A stretch of DNA of 64,000 bases from Sipunculus nudus (GCA_026874595.1 CM049314.1:70818300-70882299), one strand, 5' to 3'; positions 1 through 13,142 are shown, counted from the first letter of the stretch. Translations and numbers: made by a program. Notes: generated by a model from the letters alone, not told the origin.

Positions 1-1
1 G

Positions 2-103
2 TTGTCCAAAGACGACCCAGTTGAAGTTGTTACATGCCACAATAACCCGGGCGGTCTGTATGGAAACGGCTACAATACTTTCTGTGGACATCTCATTCAG
101 TAA
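2..103 (+). CDS. C1q-domain protein, last exon (5' truncated by window edge)
   Basis: The window opens inside the terminal exon of a C1q-domain gene. Reading from base 2 gives 33 residues and a TAA at 101-103. They align without gaps to the last 33 residues of the complete paralogue at 13143-15251, with 27 identical, including [12 protein letters not shown], the PGGL turn and the C-terminal GHLIQ. This is the last beta-strands of the C1q jelly roll. A possible polyadenylation signal AATAAA lies at 137-142. C1q-domain proteins in bivalves are typically secreted pattern-recognition lectins; that role is inferred from the family. The rest of the gene lies outside the window. Confidence 0.85.
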   Translation: MSKDDPVEVVTCHNNPGGLYGNGYNTFCGHLIQ

Positions 104-1840
104 AGAAATCAGTTGATAGAATTATAGTTTGAGGAAAATAAAATGGAAACATGCATGGAAATCATCCCCTAAAATGTTTTAAGATTTTTCAGTTCTTGTG
201 CCTCCCCTGCCATATCTGAAACTGTTTTTAAACTAAAATATTAACTCTCGTTGGTGATTCCGTGTCTGCATGAAAGTAAATCAATTTAGGTATATGCGGC
301 TCTCACGTTGCATATGACTGACGTGAAATGTCTCTAAACCATGGACAGCTTGGCATAAAAAAAAAAAATTTTCCCCAAATGGATTGATCCGCACTTCATG
401 TAATTTGTTTCAACCTTATAAAATATCCGCATGCCTGTTTTTAAAAGAATCGGACTTACATTTTTCGTGTTGGAGTTGTTTATTTCAATATTTTAAGATA
501 TTCTGCGTCTGCATGAGGACAAAACGTAAAACGTAATATAAAATATCGTAGGAATGACTACAACTCTCATGTGACTGTTATTTTGTTATCTGCCGGTGGC
601 GCAACCTGTCTTAACTAGGCCATATTATAACCCTCTTTGCTCTAGGAAGAGAAAACCATGATGCGCTAGCTTTGATGACTTAGTCAGCCATTTCTTACAA
701 ATAAGGTGATTGAATTACTAGGAATTAAGTTGAATGTCCTTGTGGAATTTGAAATTGGCTTAACTAAAGGTATCATATTTTGGTCATCACTGTCCCGCAA
801 CGCTAGTTTTCGATGGTCATCATCCATTATGGGAAGACACCATAAGTAAGCCATTCCTTAGTAGAACAAGATTTCATTTGGCAAATTAGCGGAATATAAC
901 GTCTGAAGAATAAAACTTTTAAAATGAGAAACTCAACAAAAGAGAGAAGCTCTACAAATAAATGTTTATATATTAATGAAATTTTCCTATGTTAAATATA
1001 TACTGTAAACCGTTAAAAATGGTGTTACAGTAAATTGTGTTACAGTACACTTACACCTGTACATGCTGAATCAGAAAACAACAAGAAAGTTCAACAAAGT
1101 TCAACAGATATATTTTGTCAAGTATTTTTTTTTATAGCTTACCCCATCTTAGGTGCATAAAGGCTGCAAAAACACAAAAATACATTACAAACATCAATAG
1201 ATCAAAACACCTCAGTGGTGAATTGCATATATGCAATAACGAAAAACAGTTCGAGTAATGATGTGGCAAGTGTGACAGAACAATTAGCGGGTTCAGTGAA
1301 AGAAAATCTACTAGTACATCGTACAACACATATGTTCAGCATGGATAAATGGTTCCGGAATCCTGTTGAGTAATTTGAGCAAAGACGTAAGCATGTATAT
1401 ATAATGCAGTATATCCAATAATCGGACTCCAGATGTGGAAAATAAATTAATCTCACGATTCTTCACGATTCGAGACCTAACCATCCGAGCTTTTAGTATT
1501 AAAACCGCAATCCTTCTTAATTCCGACCTCAGCATTTTTTTTCAGTATCTACACAAACCTTTTGTTATTAAAAAACCCGGTCTTTATTCACCACTGGAAG
1601 ATTATAGCCTAATCCTAGAACGATCCCGTAATTTTGAATAATGACTATAGATGATGCGCCAACGTCATTGGTTCAACGTTTACATGCTATAGTTCATGTT
1701 AGTGTCGCCATTAGTGACCATCATACTGGGATAGATTGGTGTCATAAAATGATACACGTTTATTTGATAACTTAATTAGGCTGCTCCCATTGTTTGGGAT
1801 GGGAAAGCATATCACCGACTTATTAAATTGGCAAAAAAAA
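104..1840. repeat. 3' flank of C1q gene, copy A of a ~15.15-kb tandem duplication
   Basis: This noncoding flank aligns in patches with 15252-18615. Shared blocks include the CTCTCGTTGGTGATTCCGTG region (245 and 15438), the CCCGCAACGCTAGTTTTCG block (795 and 17321), the region around 1320-1640 (17835-18120), and the final CACCGACTTATTAAATTGG block (near 1815, against 18591). Copy A has about 280 bp near 310-590 that copy B lacks. Copy A lacks the 1.59-kb element found in copy B. No coding potential was found; the short ORFs here do not persist in copy B. Confidence 0.8.
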
Positions 1841-2049
1841 AGATGGGCAGCGCTGATATTCACGGGTGGCTTACATGCATGTTCTATTTAAACTGGGTGA
1901 CTTTGCATTTGTCAACAAATACATGAAGCGCCCCATGTGGCACACATTCTTCTTGTGACAGAGACATTTCCTCAAGCACCCACCCTCCCACTAACTCACA
2001 ACCGCCACCTTCTCCCTGTCCACACACCCGTCACCCTCTCATTCTCACA

Positions 2050-2410
2050 CACCTTTTCTCTTTAATCAGCATTGTTTCCTGCTTTTCATCAACAATAGAT
2101 TCAGAACCCTTTAACAGGCAAACAAAGTGACAACTTTTAAAACAAAAATTATAAAGAGTTTTATAATTAAACGTTCTTAATTCAGGGATGGGGGATTAGA
2201 GAGACCAAACTTTTATGTCGCATAATAGTCCAACAGTCCAAATTCCCCCAAAAATATCTTAATATATGTACATTTCTCTTTTATCAGCATTGCTCCATGC
2301 TATTCTTAAACATTAATTTTATAACTGCCAACAAGGTGACGACTGTTTGAAACAAATAATAAAGAGTTTCATGATTAAACGTTCTTATTTAGGGGGGGGG
2401 GGGTTAGTGC
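2050..2410. repeat. Two diverged tandem copies of a ~217-bp unit
   Basis: The stretch from about 2065 to 2195 recurs from about 2280 to 2405. Shared words are TTTATCAGCATTG, AACAAGGTGACGAC versus AACAAAGTGACAAC, and ATTAAACGTTCTTA followed by a G-run. The offset is about 217 bp. It has no ORF and its origin is unknown. Confidence 0.6.
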
Positions 2411-2480
2411 AAAATTAACTGAAACAAAAACAGCCCATTAAAAAAAAAAGAATATCTCTACATTGAAGACAATGTAGCAG

Positions 2481-2570
2481 ATGTATGTGTGTGTGTGTGT
2501 AAATATATATATGTGTGTGTATAAGTATGTATATATGTGCATATGTGTATATGTGTATATGTTTATACAT
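2481..2570. repeat. (TG)n/(TA)n microsatellite
   Basis: Alternating TG and TA dinucleotides, with TATGTG/TATATG interruptions. A second pure (TA)n run lies at about 2904-2934. The ORFs seen in both frames are products of the repeat. Confidence 0.9.
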
Positions 2571-2572
2571 AC

Positions 2573-2665
2573 AGTCGAACCTCTATAATATGGGCGCCCT
2601 TGGGAATGGACCAAAGTGCCCATTTTATAGAGGTGCCCACTATATGGGGGTTATGGCTAGCACAT
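2573..2665. mobile_element. pogo/Tc1-type MITE fragment
   Basis: It starts CAGTCGAACCTCTATAATAT and contains the internal mirror GTGCCCATTTTATAGAGGTGCCCACTA. CAGTNNAACCTCTATA with an adjoining TA is typical of pogo-like Tc1/mariner termini. The right terminus is not clear, so this may be a truncated copy. Compare the fuller copy at 61653-61741. Confidence 0.45.
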
Positions 2666-3089
2666 AGAGTGCTGCCCCCTAGTATGATATATTGCTATAA
2701 TTACTCATGTTCTGAGATTACTTAATTAACTGATTTCATGTATCATCTTTCTTAATTTAATGATAAGTTTTTCAGTGATATTTTATTTTTAATTACCAAG
2801 ACATTTGTTAGAAAATATGTTTATTATTACATAAAAGTATGAAAAAAATAAGCACAATAAATGGAGACTGTGTGCAAATGATCTATAAGTTTGCTGACCT
2901 CAAATATGCATATATATATATATATATATATATAAATTCAATTTTTTGTATATTTTATAAGCACAAAATGGCAAAGCAGCATGTTGTATTTAGCATAAGA
3001 ATGAGAAGTAATAATTCTTAATAATATATCTTTGAAATCTAGTCATTTTCTGATAAAAAAAATACAAAAAAGCAAAGACAGTGTCTGGT

Positions 3090-4085
3090 GGCAGAACATG
3101 GGTTTTGTTGAATTTTTACACATTTTTTCTCTATTTTTGAGACCTTCAAAGATGCAGTGATACGTTAACGAGGCACAAATCGTAACCATCTGACCTGGAA
3201 TCTTCTTACTTGACATCCAGGGAGGTCCATAAATAATTTCCTTGGAAAACGGAAAGTAGCTCTCTGTTACCCATATCCTCTAAGCTATGGGGCTCAGAAG
3301 TACCCCCCAGAATAATTACAAATTTGATACGAAAGCTCCAGCATCTGAATGCATAATGTATTGATCACCATGACATCCTGGGAGTTCCATGAAAAATCTC
3401 TTTGGAAACCTGAAATCATCATGGAGTGTTTTATTTAGTCCTACAGCCTATTCACACCACATGGATTTTTTTAAAATGTTTACGCATTTTTTTCTGAATT
3501 TTTTAGACCTTCAAAGAAGTCTCTTAACAGGGCACTAATTGTAACCAATGGACCTAGAATCTTCTAATTTAAAAAAAAAACATTGAGGCCCATGAAAAAT
3601 CTCAATGGAAACCTGAAATTATGTGTCTATTACCCATATCCTCCGAGAAATGGCGCTCAGAATTACGACCCAGAATAATTAACAATTTGATACAAAAACT
3701 CCAGTATCTGAATTACTAATGTATTGATCACCATGATTTCTGCATGCATATTGTGATCATTGAGGGTTTCATCAGTTCCTGCAGACCGGTGGCACCTTTT
3801 TTTTTTTTCTTTTAATTGATACGCATTTTTTCGCAAGTTATGAGACCTTTAAACAAACAGTTGTCTGTTAACAGGGCACAAATCATAACCACTGGACCTA
3901 GAATCTTCTTACTTGACGAGCAGGGAGGTACACTAAACAATCTCCTTGGGAACCTGAAATAATTATATTATATAAGGTCTCTGTTACCCAGATCCTTTAA
4001 CTTATTGGGTTTGAAATTACCCCACAGCAAATTAAGATTCATATACAAAAGCTCCAGTGTCTGAATAACTACTGCCTTTTTGAAG
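3090..4085. repeat. Degenerate copy of the ~350-bp unit tandem repeat (three units)
   Basis: Three units start near 3165, 3522 and 3870. Each has the motif (T)TAACRRGGCACWAATCRTAACCA followed by GACCTRGAATCTTCT, then a block ending in a CTCTGTTACCC/CATATCCT motif. The same unit occurs four times in the element at 15721-17308. The terminal GCTCAGCTGAC motif of that element is not visible here, so this is an older fragment made only of the core. Confidence 0.75.
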
Positions 4086-6718
4086 AAAACTCGAGCAAAG
4101 AAAACAGAGACCACTCTGAACAGCCGATGGAACACACAAGAATGCTGCTGATGTATGGCCCAGACAAGGACTGTTTGGAGAAGAACAATATTTTAAAAGT
4201 GTTGAATTCTTATGAATATACTTGAAAAATCATTGGTTGAATTTGCCTGATTACCACTTATGCACAGGAACATTATATAATAAAATTTCTTCTTAAGAGT
4301 TTTATGCTGGCTTGTGTTTTAACTTTCAGATAAATATCCTTTGTGCACTTAAACTATCACATAAAGCATAATCTGTATAAAATGTTCAGTTGCATGGCTT
4401 TAATCAATATATTATTCACACAATCTGTATATTTAAGATCTTCATCAGACAAAAGGTGTCATGTCAGTGGTCTACAAAATATGCTATAATTCTATAAAAA
4501 TGTAAAAAAGTAATAAAATTAATGATGTAGGAATGTTCAAATATTAGTAGTTGTCTGTCTGTAGGAGAATCAAATAGGATATCAGTTGTCAATATAAGAT
4601 AATTATATGGCAAGAATGTTTGTTTTTTGTGAATCTCTGTCAGATTTTAGGCTCAATTAAATTCCACCATGACAACAGGAAACAGTTCAATTATACCTTT
4701 TGTTAAAATATCTTATTAAAATAAGAAATTTTCCTATCTTATGATGTTTATTAATTTCCCCCCCCCCCCCCATGTTGGATTTTGGATAATGTGTCAATCT
4801 CAAGTTTGTTTCCTTCAGTCAACAAAACTGAAGCTGAATATGTGTTACTGCAAGTATCAACCATTTCCTTGACTACATGTCTCCATGATTACTGTTTGTT
4901 ATTATGTAAATAAATCGTTTTATGTTTAGAAAGCAGCCAAAATTTTAAATTTTGTAATGGTATCTAGATATGTTATTGGCCTATTTTTATGAAAGATAAA
5001 AAAATAATTAATTAAAACAGCACGACTTCCTATCATCGACATCCATGTTTCAGTCTGCACATAACGGTTTAGTATCTTAATCGGACACACCATGGCGCTC
5101 GAGCTGCGCAAGGTTCTTTCTCAGCTGTTGGCCACAATAGAGGAGGGTACCAGTCTAGCTTTTTCACGCCCCAGCAATTGTGGAATAATGCCGTACATTC
5201 CTATTTTTATAATTGTAGCCATTTTTTTAGATTTTATTGAACTGTTGCGCCATATGGAGTTGCGATTATGAAAGAATTCCCTGTTATTTGTTATCAGACG
5301 TCGGTGCCATGTTGGGGTATTTCCAGTGCGTTTTTAACAACCGACGTCCGGGTTTTAGTCAAAGCGGAAACATTGCGTCAGCTCTGTTGTGTTAGTCCAT
5401 ATTATTGCTATTGGACGGTGCTACAAAAAAAAAACAAAGTTTATCGAGTCTGTTTGTGAATTGCAGTGAACTGCAGAGACTTTACTTGTGTATTGTTACA
5501 GTGAACTGTAACATAAACATTGTCACTTTGTGGCTGAGAAGCAGGCGTAAACAAGGTTGGTATATATTTCAATTATTTTCTCGGCGGGAAATTCCAATTT
5601 TTCACGAGGCCATATTCAAGCCATAATCAAGGCATATTTCAACAAATTAAACAGTCTATTGGCTACAGCGGGAACCACTTCGACACTTGATTTTGTTCAT
5701 TTGATTTTGAAGAAATTCTTTGATTGCTTAAAATACAAGTGAAACGATGTTGGGTGATAATCAGGATTTACAAACAGCTTAACTTGGTAATTGGCTTTGT
5801 GGACTCATGTTGCCTGATGGCAGTGATGCAGTGATAGAATAATTGATTGAAGATTTTACTGAAATAAAGACACACATGCACTATAAAAGGAAAAGATGTA
5901 TATAATTATGCTTATACTTATGATCAGATATAATTCAATTGAACATAATTGTCCGAATTGACTACCATGTTCTGGTTAATACCCCATAAAACCATACGTA
6001 TTGTACGGCTTACACAGGTTTCACTCTCTCACGACGGAGTACACAGAGGTAATGGCAGCCGTACAAAGTGAACATGAGAATTTCTTTATTGCTAACAAAA
6101 GATTATCGTCTGCTTGAGCTTCAATATACTACTTTCAAGTCTTGTGCGATATAACCATCACATAATCTTTTTAAGATGTGCATTTGATAAAATCGGAAGC
6201 ACATATTTTACAGAATCTAGCACTCTGGACAGTGAAGTCCATTGCTGAATCACATTGGTAAAAGTTCCTTAAACACAGAAAGGCAGTACTACAATAAGAG
6301 TAGTCACACGATAGTCACAAGTTGATAAACTTGGCCAAACATTGCTTGTTTACAGACCTAGTCGAACTGCATTAGAGAATGTTTGTTTACTTCTGAAGCC
6401 AAATCCTCAAACCTCTGATCTTTTAGGTTGGAGTGATTCCTGGACTTTGGTGTTTATTAATATCTTTAATGAATCTAAATAACCGCCTGCTATCCGTTGA
6501 AATTCAAACGAGCAAGCACAACAAGTATTACAATCTTAGAAATCTCCCTAAAAACCCAAAGGTGACCTTGAATTCTTCTACTTGCCAAATTCATCTGCAG
6601 AATATCGGCGGGTGACCCTGAAAAACTCGGGGGCATTGCACTTCAATTAAAACTATTGAATTGTATACCTAGGAATCATCACATCGTGGTACCACAGCAT
6701 AAATTAAAGAAAATCTAT
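4086..6718. other. Noncoding stretch, no confident gene
   Basis: AT-rich DNA with a poly-C run near 4757-4771 and short ORFs without recognisable domains. The only candidate worth noting is the small ORF at 5092-5271, listed separately. Confidence 0.6.
5092..5271 (+). CDS. Candidate small ORF or first exon (59 aa), unknown
   Basis: The ATG has a strong Kozak-like context (ACACCATGG). The first 18 residues (MALELRKVLSQLLATIEE) look like an amphipathic helix. Past about residue 33 the frame turns very hydrophobic (PIFIIVAIFLDFIELL). A GT near codon 20 (GAGGAGG|GTACC) could be a splice donor, so only the first part may be coding. No family was recognised. It could be chance; the context and mildly higher GC are the only support. 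Confidence 0.15.
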   Translation: MALELRKVLSQLLATIEEGTSLAFSRPSNCGIMPYIPIFIIVAIFLDFIELLRHMELRL

Positions 6719-6885
6719 ATCTTGCTAATAGGTTAAATAAAATGTTCAGACCCTTCGCCTTTTTAGTGATATCTGTGGCATGTCTTGCTGACGCCAAAGA
6801 AATTTTAGCCCCTTTTTCAGGTTAGTTGTGACCATCTGTGAAAGTATAACATGAACATTTTATTTAACTTATTGGCAAGATTTAT
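6719..6885. repeat. Inverted repeat with ~30-bp arms
   Basis: Left arm ATCTTGCTAATAGGTTAAAT (plus AAAATGTTCA) at about 6720-6749 is mirrored at about 6853-6883 as TGAACATTTTATTTAAC then TTATTGGCAAGAT, with two mismatches. The roughly 105-bp loop contains the signal-peptide-like exon at 6742-6820, whose ATG lies in the left arm. Confidence 0.65.
6742..6820 (+). CDS. Possible signal-peptide exon, orphan
   Basis: The ATG opens a frame reading MFRPFAFLVISVACLADAKE. This is a good secretion signal: basic residue 3, hydrophobic core 5-15, likely cleavage after ADA. A consensus donor (TTTCAG|GTTAGT) follows after 79 bp, phase 1. It resembles in layout the first exon of the C1q gene at 13143 ([18 protein letters not shown]). 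No downstream exon with a recognisable domain was found before 13143, so the gene is either incomplete or this exon is a relic. Confidence 0.35.
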
Positions 6886-9599
6886 TTTTTTCTGAAAAAA
6901 TGCAGATTATTTGTTTGATTGGAAATGTGAGAGAATTCGTTGAAGAGGTCAGAGACAGGTAACAAACAGGCGCTGATGCTGTTTATCAACGTCGCCCATG
7001 CCTGAAAGGGTTATACAAAGGAACAGAGGCTGCTGGTGCGACATGACTGAATAGGAGTTGCTAAATAATTTCATCAGAGACTACCTAACTTTGGAGAATC
7101 ATTGACAAATAGTTAGCTTTACAACCCTCTATAAAAATTTGTTTTCCACTGATAGATCTAAGAGGGTTTTTATTCTTGGTGCAAGCCCTGAACACTTATA
7201 TGCTCCGGGGTACTGATAACTTAATTTGCTAGGTCGGTTCGGAGTATTGTTAAGGTTAAATGATATATTATTCTCACTTATGCATTACCACCACTTGTGC
7301 ATTTCCAGTTTTAAGATGTATTTTCATTGCATGATATAAGTAAATTAGTGTCTTAATCTCTTTTATATGCCGAAAGACACAACCATGCTTCTTCAATTTG
7401 GGTCTTACTGAGATGAAAATTAGTTACTTTCCAATGGACATTGGACACCAGGAACATATGTGGACAAGGAGGTGACTGGATCCTCAGGGGTATATGTGAG
7501 ATCCTTTTGCCAGAGGATTATGTCTGATTTTAGGCAATGGAAAGAAACGTCTTTGGACGCAATGTTTTTTTTTAAAAAAAGGGCTAATCACTGGAACATA
7601 GGAGTCGAGTGGTAACAGACCTTAATCTCTGTGCTGGCTATACCCGACTTCCATTCCCAGGACAGCTATGAGAATAGGTGATAGTGACCCTTTCTAGGTC
7701 AGTAGTTTCTCCGGGTCCTCTGGCTCTATAGACTAATAAAAGCGGCAATCTCTACCATGGGGAGTGCCTAGCATACGTTATTATAACAATTTGCACAATC
7801 CATGTAAAGTAATAAAGTTACAATTTATGAAATTCTAAACTTTATTGAATTACATTTAGACATCACATTCAACACTTTCTGCTTTTCTGTTTTGACTGGT
7901 GCAAACGGTTATACAGCACCGAAGTTAGCGGTAAAGCCTGTTAGGCGGACTTGGCATCTCGCCTTCTTGCTGTCCTTCTACTTGGGTTGCAAGTTTTAAT
8001 TTTTGCATCATTAACATGTTGATAATCACTGGCATTATTGCAGTTTTGTGAACAATGCTGGATTCATTGTTATAACCTGCACCACATCCTGAACAGTCAG
8101 CACTGCCACCATTACTTCAACAATCATTTCATCCACAGCTGAAATATAAGACATCTAATTACTTCAGTTGACATTACTTGTAAAAAAATAGAAATGTTAA
8201 AAATAGAAATGTGAACAAAGTTTTCAGTATAGTTCCCTATAAAACCCTAAACCAATTGGCGAAGCATAAACACCAAGAGTGTCAATGACTGATGGCCTTT
8301 GTGCTTTCAGCATTGATCATGTACTATTATGGGTTGGCCATCATGAGATAGATCATGAGATATATAAGATGTGTTTCAAACAATATATTCTGTCGAATCA
8401 AAATGTCAGATTCTGGGATGGAATTGCCAACTTTATTGTGTTCTGCTACAGGAATGTCTGCCCATTCCTGTGTGTACTGGTACCCTAGTTTTGTATATAT
8501 CCGATGCAAGCTGTACTGTCGAGAAAGGTCATTTTATGCCATATTACCAAGATAATGTATAACATGGACTGACAGTTTATGCGGAAAAACCGCAACCAAG
8601 ACCTAATGTATTTTTGCTGGTTTTATATAGAGCGATGTGTGTCGACTTATAGAACCATGTGTGGAAATATTGATGCAAGACCTATAATGTGGGTATTTCA
8701 CTCGGGTATTTTTAAATATAGAACAAAACTGTATATCTGAGCTTACTGTACAGCCTTATTGTACTGCCTAAACTCAGATTAAGTAAGTGCCACGTACCAG
8801 TAATTCTGTGGTTAATGCATTAAATTTGCTGTGGTTTTATGCTCTCTGTATGTCGATTGAGGATTGTGTTTGTCTACTGGGTCTATTCACAACTGTTTAA
8901 TACCTCCCTATGCTAAGCACATTGATAAAAAGTGTCTCAGGTTACCATGACGGAAGAAAAAAATGATATTTAATGAAATGTGCCTGTTTTATCCCAGATT
9001 TTCATGGTAAGGAGAAAACTATTGTTTTCTCAATCTTGAAACCTATTACATTGGATTCCTTGACCACAAAAATGTATATTTTAACACAAAAAAATTCATT
9101 ATACCAGTAACAGAAGCAAGCATATGAGGTTTGGAGTATTTTTGGCGGCCATTTTTAATTATTTGCATATATTTCACGTACTAAGGGAGATCTCACTTGT
9201 GTCTTTGGATAAATTTATTCCTATGACCCACAGGTACTTCTATGCCAGAGAGGACCTTTGCATCATGACTTAAAGTCAACAGCATATTTTATGCACTTAA
9301 CCCACCCACTACCATAATGTCATTATATGATGTATCACAAGGATTATTAATACTTCCACCCACTGTTAGGGCATCACAGTTAACACTGCAAATGTTATTT
9401 CGTTCGGCGCGTGCAGTGCTGGTAATACGTATCTTAAATGTTCAACTTTAAGAGTCTGTAATGGGCATAAGCCAAGGAGTATTATGTAACGTTCCAGGTA
9501 TAGGAATCTTTTTAGGCAGTAGACCCTTAAAGCATGCGTGCCCTTGTAATTGTAATGGCCATATGAGTTATGGAGTAATTCTGTGTATTTAACTTTTTA
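6886..9599. other. Noncoding stretch, no gene seen
   Basis: AT-rich sequence. ORFs are shorter than 75 codons and overlap each other in several frames around 8279-8560, with no domain recognised. Confidence 0.6.
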
Positions 9600-9935
9600 C
9601 TCCGGATGGAGACCACTACGGCGAAGCCGATAACACAGGGGCGCAGAGAGTGGGTATACTACATGGTGTACTACATGTCCAGCTGACGGACAAGCGGAAA
9701 TCCCGGGAGGGGGAAGACTGGTGAGACGCACGACAGCACGGCAGAACCGCACGGTGTGGGTTCGTCAACGAGGCCGAAAGAGGGCGCTCAAGTGTGGCCG
9801 GCGGATTCAGGTTCGTCAGAGACGAAAGGTGTAGAGGTATAGGACTGGGGCGCACGAGCCTAGCACAGACGAACTGGGCCTGGGTAATGACGTCAGAGTG
9901 CAGCAGATCGTGTGGGCGTTCCAGGATGTCCAACA
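9600..9935. other. GC-rich, CpG-rich island
   Basis: This stretch is markedly richer in GC and CpG than its surroundings. It contains a perfect CRE-type site TGACGTCA at 9898-9905 and an open minus-strand frame of 105 codons. That frame is rich in Pro, Ser and Leu with no recognisable domain, and is probably open because of base composition. It could be a promoter-associated island or a solo repeat such as an LTR; no second copy is in the window. Confidence 0.4.
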
Positions 9936-11097
9936 GATTTCGTAGTTTTTTTTTTGTTTAGAGTCATACCTTTATGTATTAGATAGGGTAAATGCAGTAA
10001 AGATATGTTTATCTTGCATGCTGGTGTCTGTTACTATTGTGGCCCTTGAGTGAGACTGTGTGTACACGAGCGCATGTTTCAGACAGACAGCAACGCCGTC
10101 ACACGGTGTAGAGTACTTGAAGTGCATGAGGGGAATTTTGATGTATCCCAGTTCGTGGTCACATTAATTTGGGCCAACATAGTTGAGAGCCGCATAGTAA
10201 TCTCATTAAATCTCTCAGTGAGAATTTATCATTCAAATGTTTCCGTCGTGGAACAACATTAGATGTGAGAACACACAAATACTGTTGCCCTATATCTGGA
10301 TGTCTTGTTTCTACCAGGTGAGCAGTTAAGTCGTTATCACATTTATTATACTTAAAGTGCCTAATGCTGGAAACCTTCCAAAACATGTTGTGAAGTGTCA
10401 GTCCACTGCTTGGAACACGCGGATATTTTTATAAATACATATCACACGTTCTCGATCTGTACAAGTGCCAGAAATACCCTGGCGGTTAAGTAGAAGGAAA
10501 TATCTATATATCTATACATCCTTACAACGTGGAATTTATATCCTCGGACGAGCTTCCCCATACTACACCTGAATGTTCCACCAGCAGTTAAGTAAGTAAA
10601 TTAATATATTTATGTAAAGGTTATATTATGTAAAGGTATCTACAGTGAGGGAAGACCATCCTGGTATCGACCTTCATATTCTTTTATGAGTCACCGGATG
10701 GTTATTTTCCTATACAGGAGTGTTGTAAAACAGATTTATCCGTTACAATGTTAGGTATTCATTAGTGACGTAATGGGCGTGTTATTAAAGGGCCCTTGTT
10801 TTTAATATTTTCCCCGTGAAAATGTGCAAATTCCACACCCCTGTATGATTGGCCACATTACAGAGAAAATAACAAGATTTGAAGAGCCTTAATCTGAGTC
10901 CTGATTCAAATCAATGGATTAAAGGTTCTGTAGATATGTTAAACAGTTTATCGTCTCCTACTTGTAAAAATTGTATATAATCCTGGAAATTATGACTGCT
11001 AGGTAATACTCTGAACATAATGAGTTGTCCCCTTTAGTTAATGAGGTCAATTTAGGATCTGTTTTTATCATTAAAATAGTACGTCTGTTTGTATTAG

Positions 11098-11148
<51 letters not shown>

Positions 11149-11832
11149 GTAATTGAATAATCATTATGTGTTTGATAAAAAATGAAACGGTCTATACGAA
11201 AAAGCTTATACTGAACGCCTACATGAATTATTGATCAATATTTTCAAACTCCAAAATTAAAGGAATGCATCTGATTATTTATTCGAATCTAACATCAGGC
11301 TACATAAAATCATAATTTGCGCTGTAAGGCCTCGGGACGGGGGGGGGGGGGCGATGTGTGCCTTTTGGCTTTCGAAATTAGACAGTGGACTTGGCTTTCG
11401 AAATTGGACAGTGGCCTATCTTACTAGCATTACAAGACTGAATCTGCTCTCCATATCCTGGATTGTGTTGAATTGTCACATAAATAAGACTAAATCCCGA
11501 GTTAAAGTAATATAAAGGTCTGCAAAAATGTCGGTTTGCAGAATAATCAAACTTTGTTCAGCAATGCTGTTTGATTAGAGTATATGATATTCATATAGAC
11601 TATGCTCGGTCACATAAACTGCAAGGACATAAACATGGTTTGGATCCCATTAAGACGTGCTGCAGTAAATATATTCGGAATTTAAAAGTGCTATTAAAAT
11701 AACAAAGACTTATCATTATTTAACACGTCAGTTAAACAGTTAACAAAGCTTATACTAAATGTTTATCTTTCGCAAGCGCAGGTTTTCACAATCAGCCTGA
11801 GGAAAAGTTTTCAAATAGCTGCAGAACTGCAG
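9936..11832. other. Noncoding stretch with (AT)n microsatellite
   Basis: No gene seen. A pure (AT)n tract runs from about 11101 to 11146 and a G-run sits near 11339-11351. A strong donor-like sequence (CTACCAG|GTGAGC near 10317) has no supporting exon. Confidence 0.6.
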
Positions 11833-12117
11833 ATGAAACATACTGCTACTGAATTTGTAATCTTAATTGTTTTAATGTCTGTGCCTATTAATGTTTCTGA
11901 TAAACAGGCAAGTTCCCTACCAAATATTTGGTTATATTTAGCACATATATCAGCCAAATTACATCGTTTCGCTCAGCACTTTGCACATCCATTTGTAAGC
12001 ATTAACAAATTAAATCCAGATATATGTTCACGCTTGACAGCTATAGTTTCATGCACAGTGCACAGTATTACAACTTTTACCGAAATTTTAAAAAACGTGG
12101 ATTTTGCCGGATATTAG
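11833..12117 (+). CDS. Candidate small secreted-protein ORF (94 aa), unknown
   Basis: An ATG-initiated frame opens with a hydrophobic segment (EFVILIVLMSVPINVS) that could be a signal peptide. It then has a stretch with two Cys residues and ends at TAG. No domain was recognised and codon use matches the AT-rich background, so it may well be a chance ORF. Confidence 0.2.
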   Translation: MKHTATEFVILIVLMSVPINVSDKQASSLPNIWLYLAHISAKLHRFAQHFAHPFVSINKLNPDICSRLTAIVSCTVHSITTFTEILKNVDFAGY

Positions 12118-13142
12118 CTCAAAAATATTAATTGTAGAAAACGTTGATCTCTTCCTTTTTTCGGGTCTATCTTTTTGCTGCTCACACAAGAATGAACTCA
12201 GGCGGCGGCTTTGTTTGGTGTGTCATCTATGACGCCATCAAACTGATAAATATGTGGTATCATGTGCAAAAGTTTGAATCCGCCTAGCTTGGTAAACAGG
12301 CCATTTTCTAATTTTTAATCTTGTTTATCCAAAATTCCTTTAAAATCCATAATTTTAAAAAACACCTGTAAAGCCACTTTTAAGTAAACAGATTAATGAT
12401 CTGTCACTGGTGATTTTTTCATGTGATATTGCGAACTTATTAACCTTGGTTACTAACTTGTCAATCTAATGTGGGAATATTCTCTTAAAGTGATATGCTG
12501 AGGAGACAATCATTTAAAGGAAGTTTCTATACAGATTTTGTAATTAATCTTGTATTTTGTTATAAGCTTATTACTTGAGGTTTCTTCCTTTTTCTAATGT
12601 TTATTGTTTAGTCCATATGATTTCTTTGCCCACGAGCCCCCGTGAGATAAACATTAGGCGAGCTACTCCTTTGACAACCCTGTCGGGATATCCGCTGTAA
12701 TATTAAATATTAAAGAGTATAAACCTTGATAATGTATCCTAATATGTATAACCAACTATTTAATCTTATTGTGTCTAAACGGACCAATTAAAATTTAACT
12801 TTATAACTGGTTCTTGGAAATCCAACCGGTTAAACGTACAAATATAATGCAAATATATATTGGACTATATATAAAGGAGGGTTCTTTTTGCAGAAACCAG
12901 ATTTATATCAGAAAATGTATACAATGGAAATATTCGATTATTCGAGTTTCAAAGCATATACATACATGCCCATATAGTAAGGTTTCTGTGTGCGCATTTT
13001 GTTTGGTTGTTCATGCTTGAATTTATTTTCTTCAATTTTATTTTAGCAACGGGAAGAAATGTCAGCTTTTCTCCTCCACTTATATATTAATTTGGTTGTT
13101 TATAAAGCCAGTTATTTTAACCCTGTAAATTAATTTTCAGAA
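12118..13142. promoter_or_regulatory. Upstream region of the complete C1q gene
   Basis: Noncoding. The start codon at 13143 sits two bases after a good acceptor (TTAATTTTCAG|AA), so a 5' noncoding exon may lie in this stretch. A TATATAAAGG-like motif occurs near 12867. No transcription start can be fixed from sequence alone. Confidence 0.35.

Noticed and set aside
9616-9933. 105-codon minus-strand ORF in the GC-rich island
   Set aside because: The composition is Pro/Ser/Leu-rich with no motif; an open frame is expected from few AT-rich stops in GC-rich sequence.
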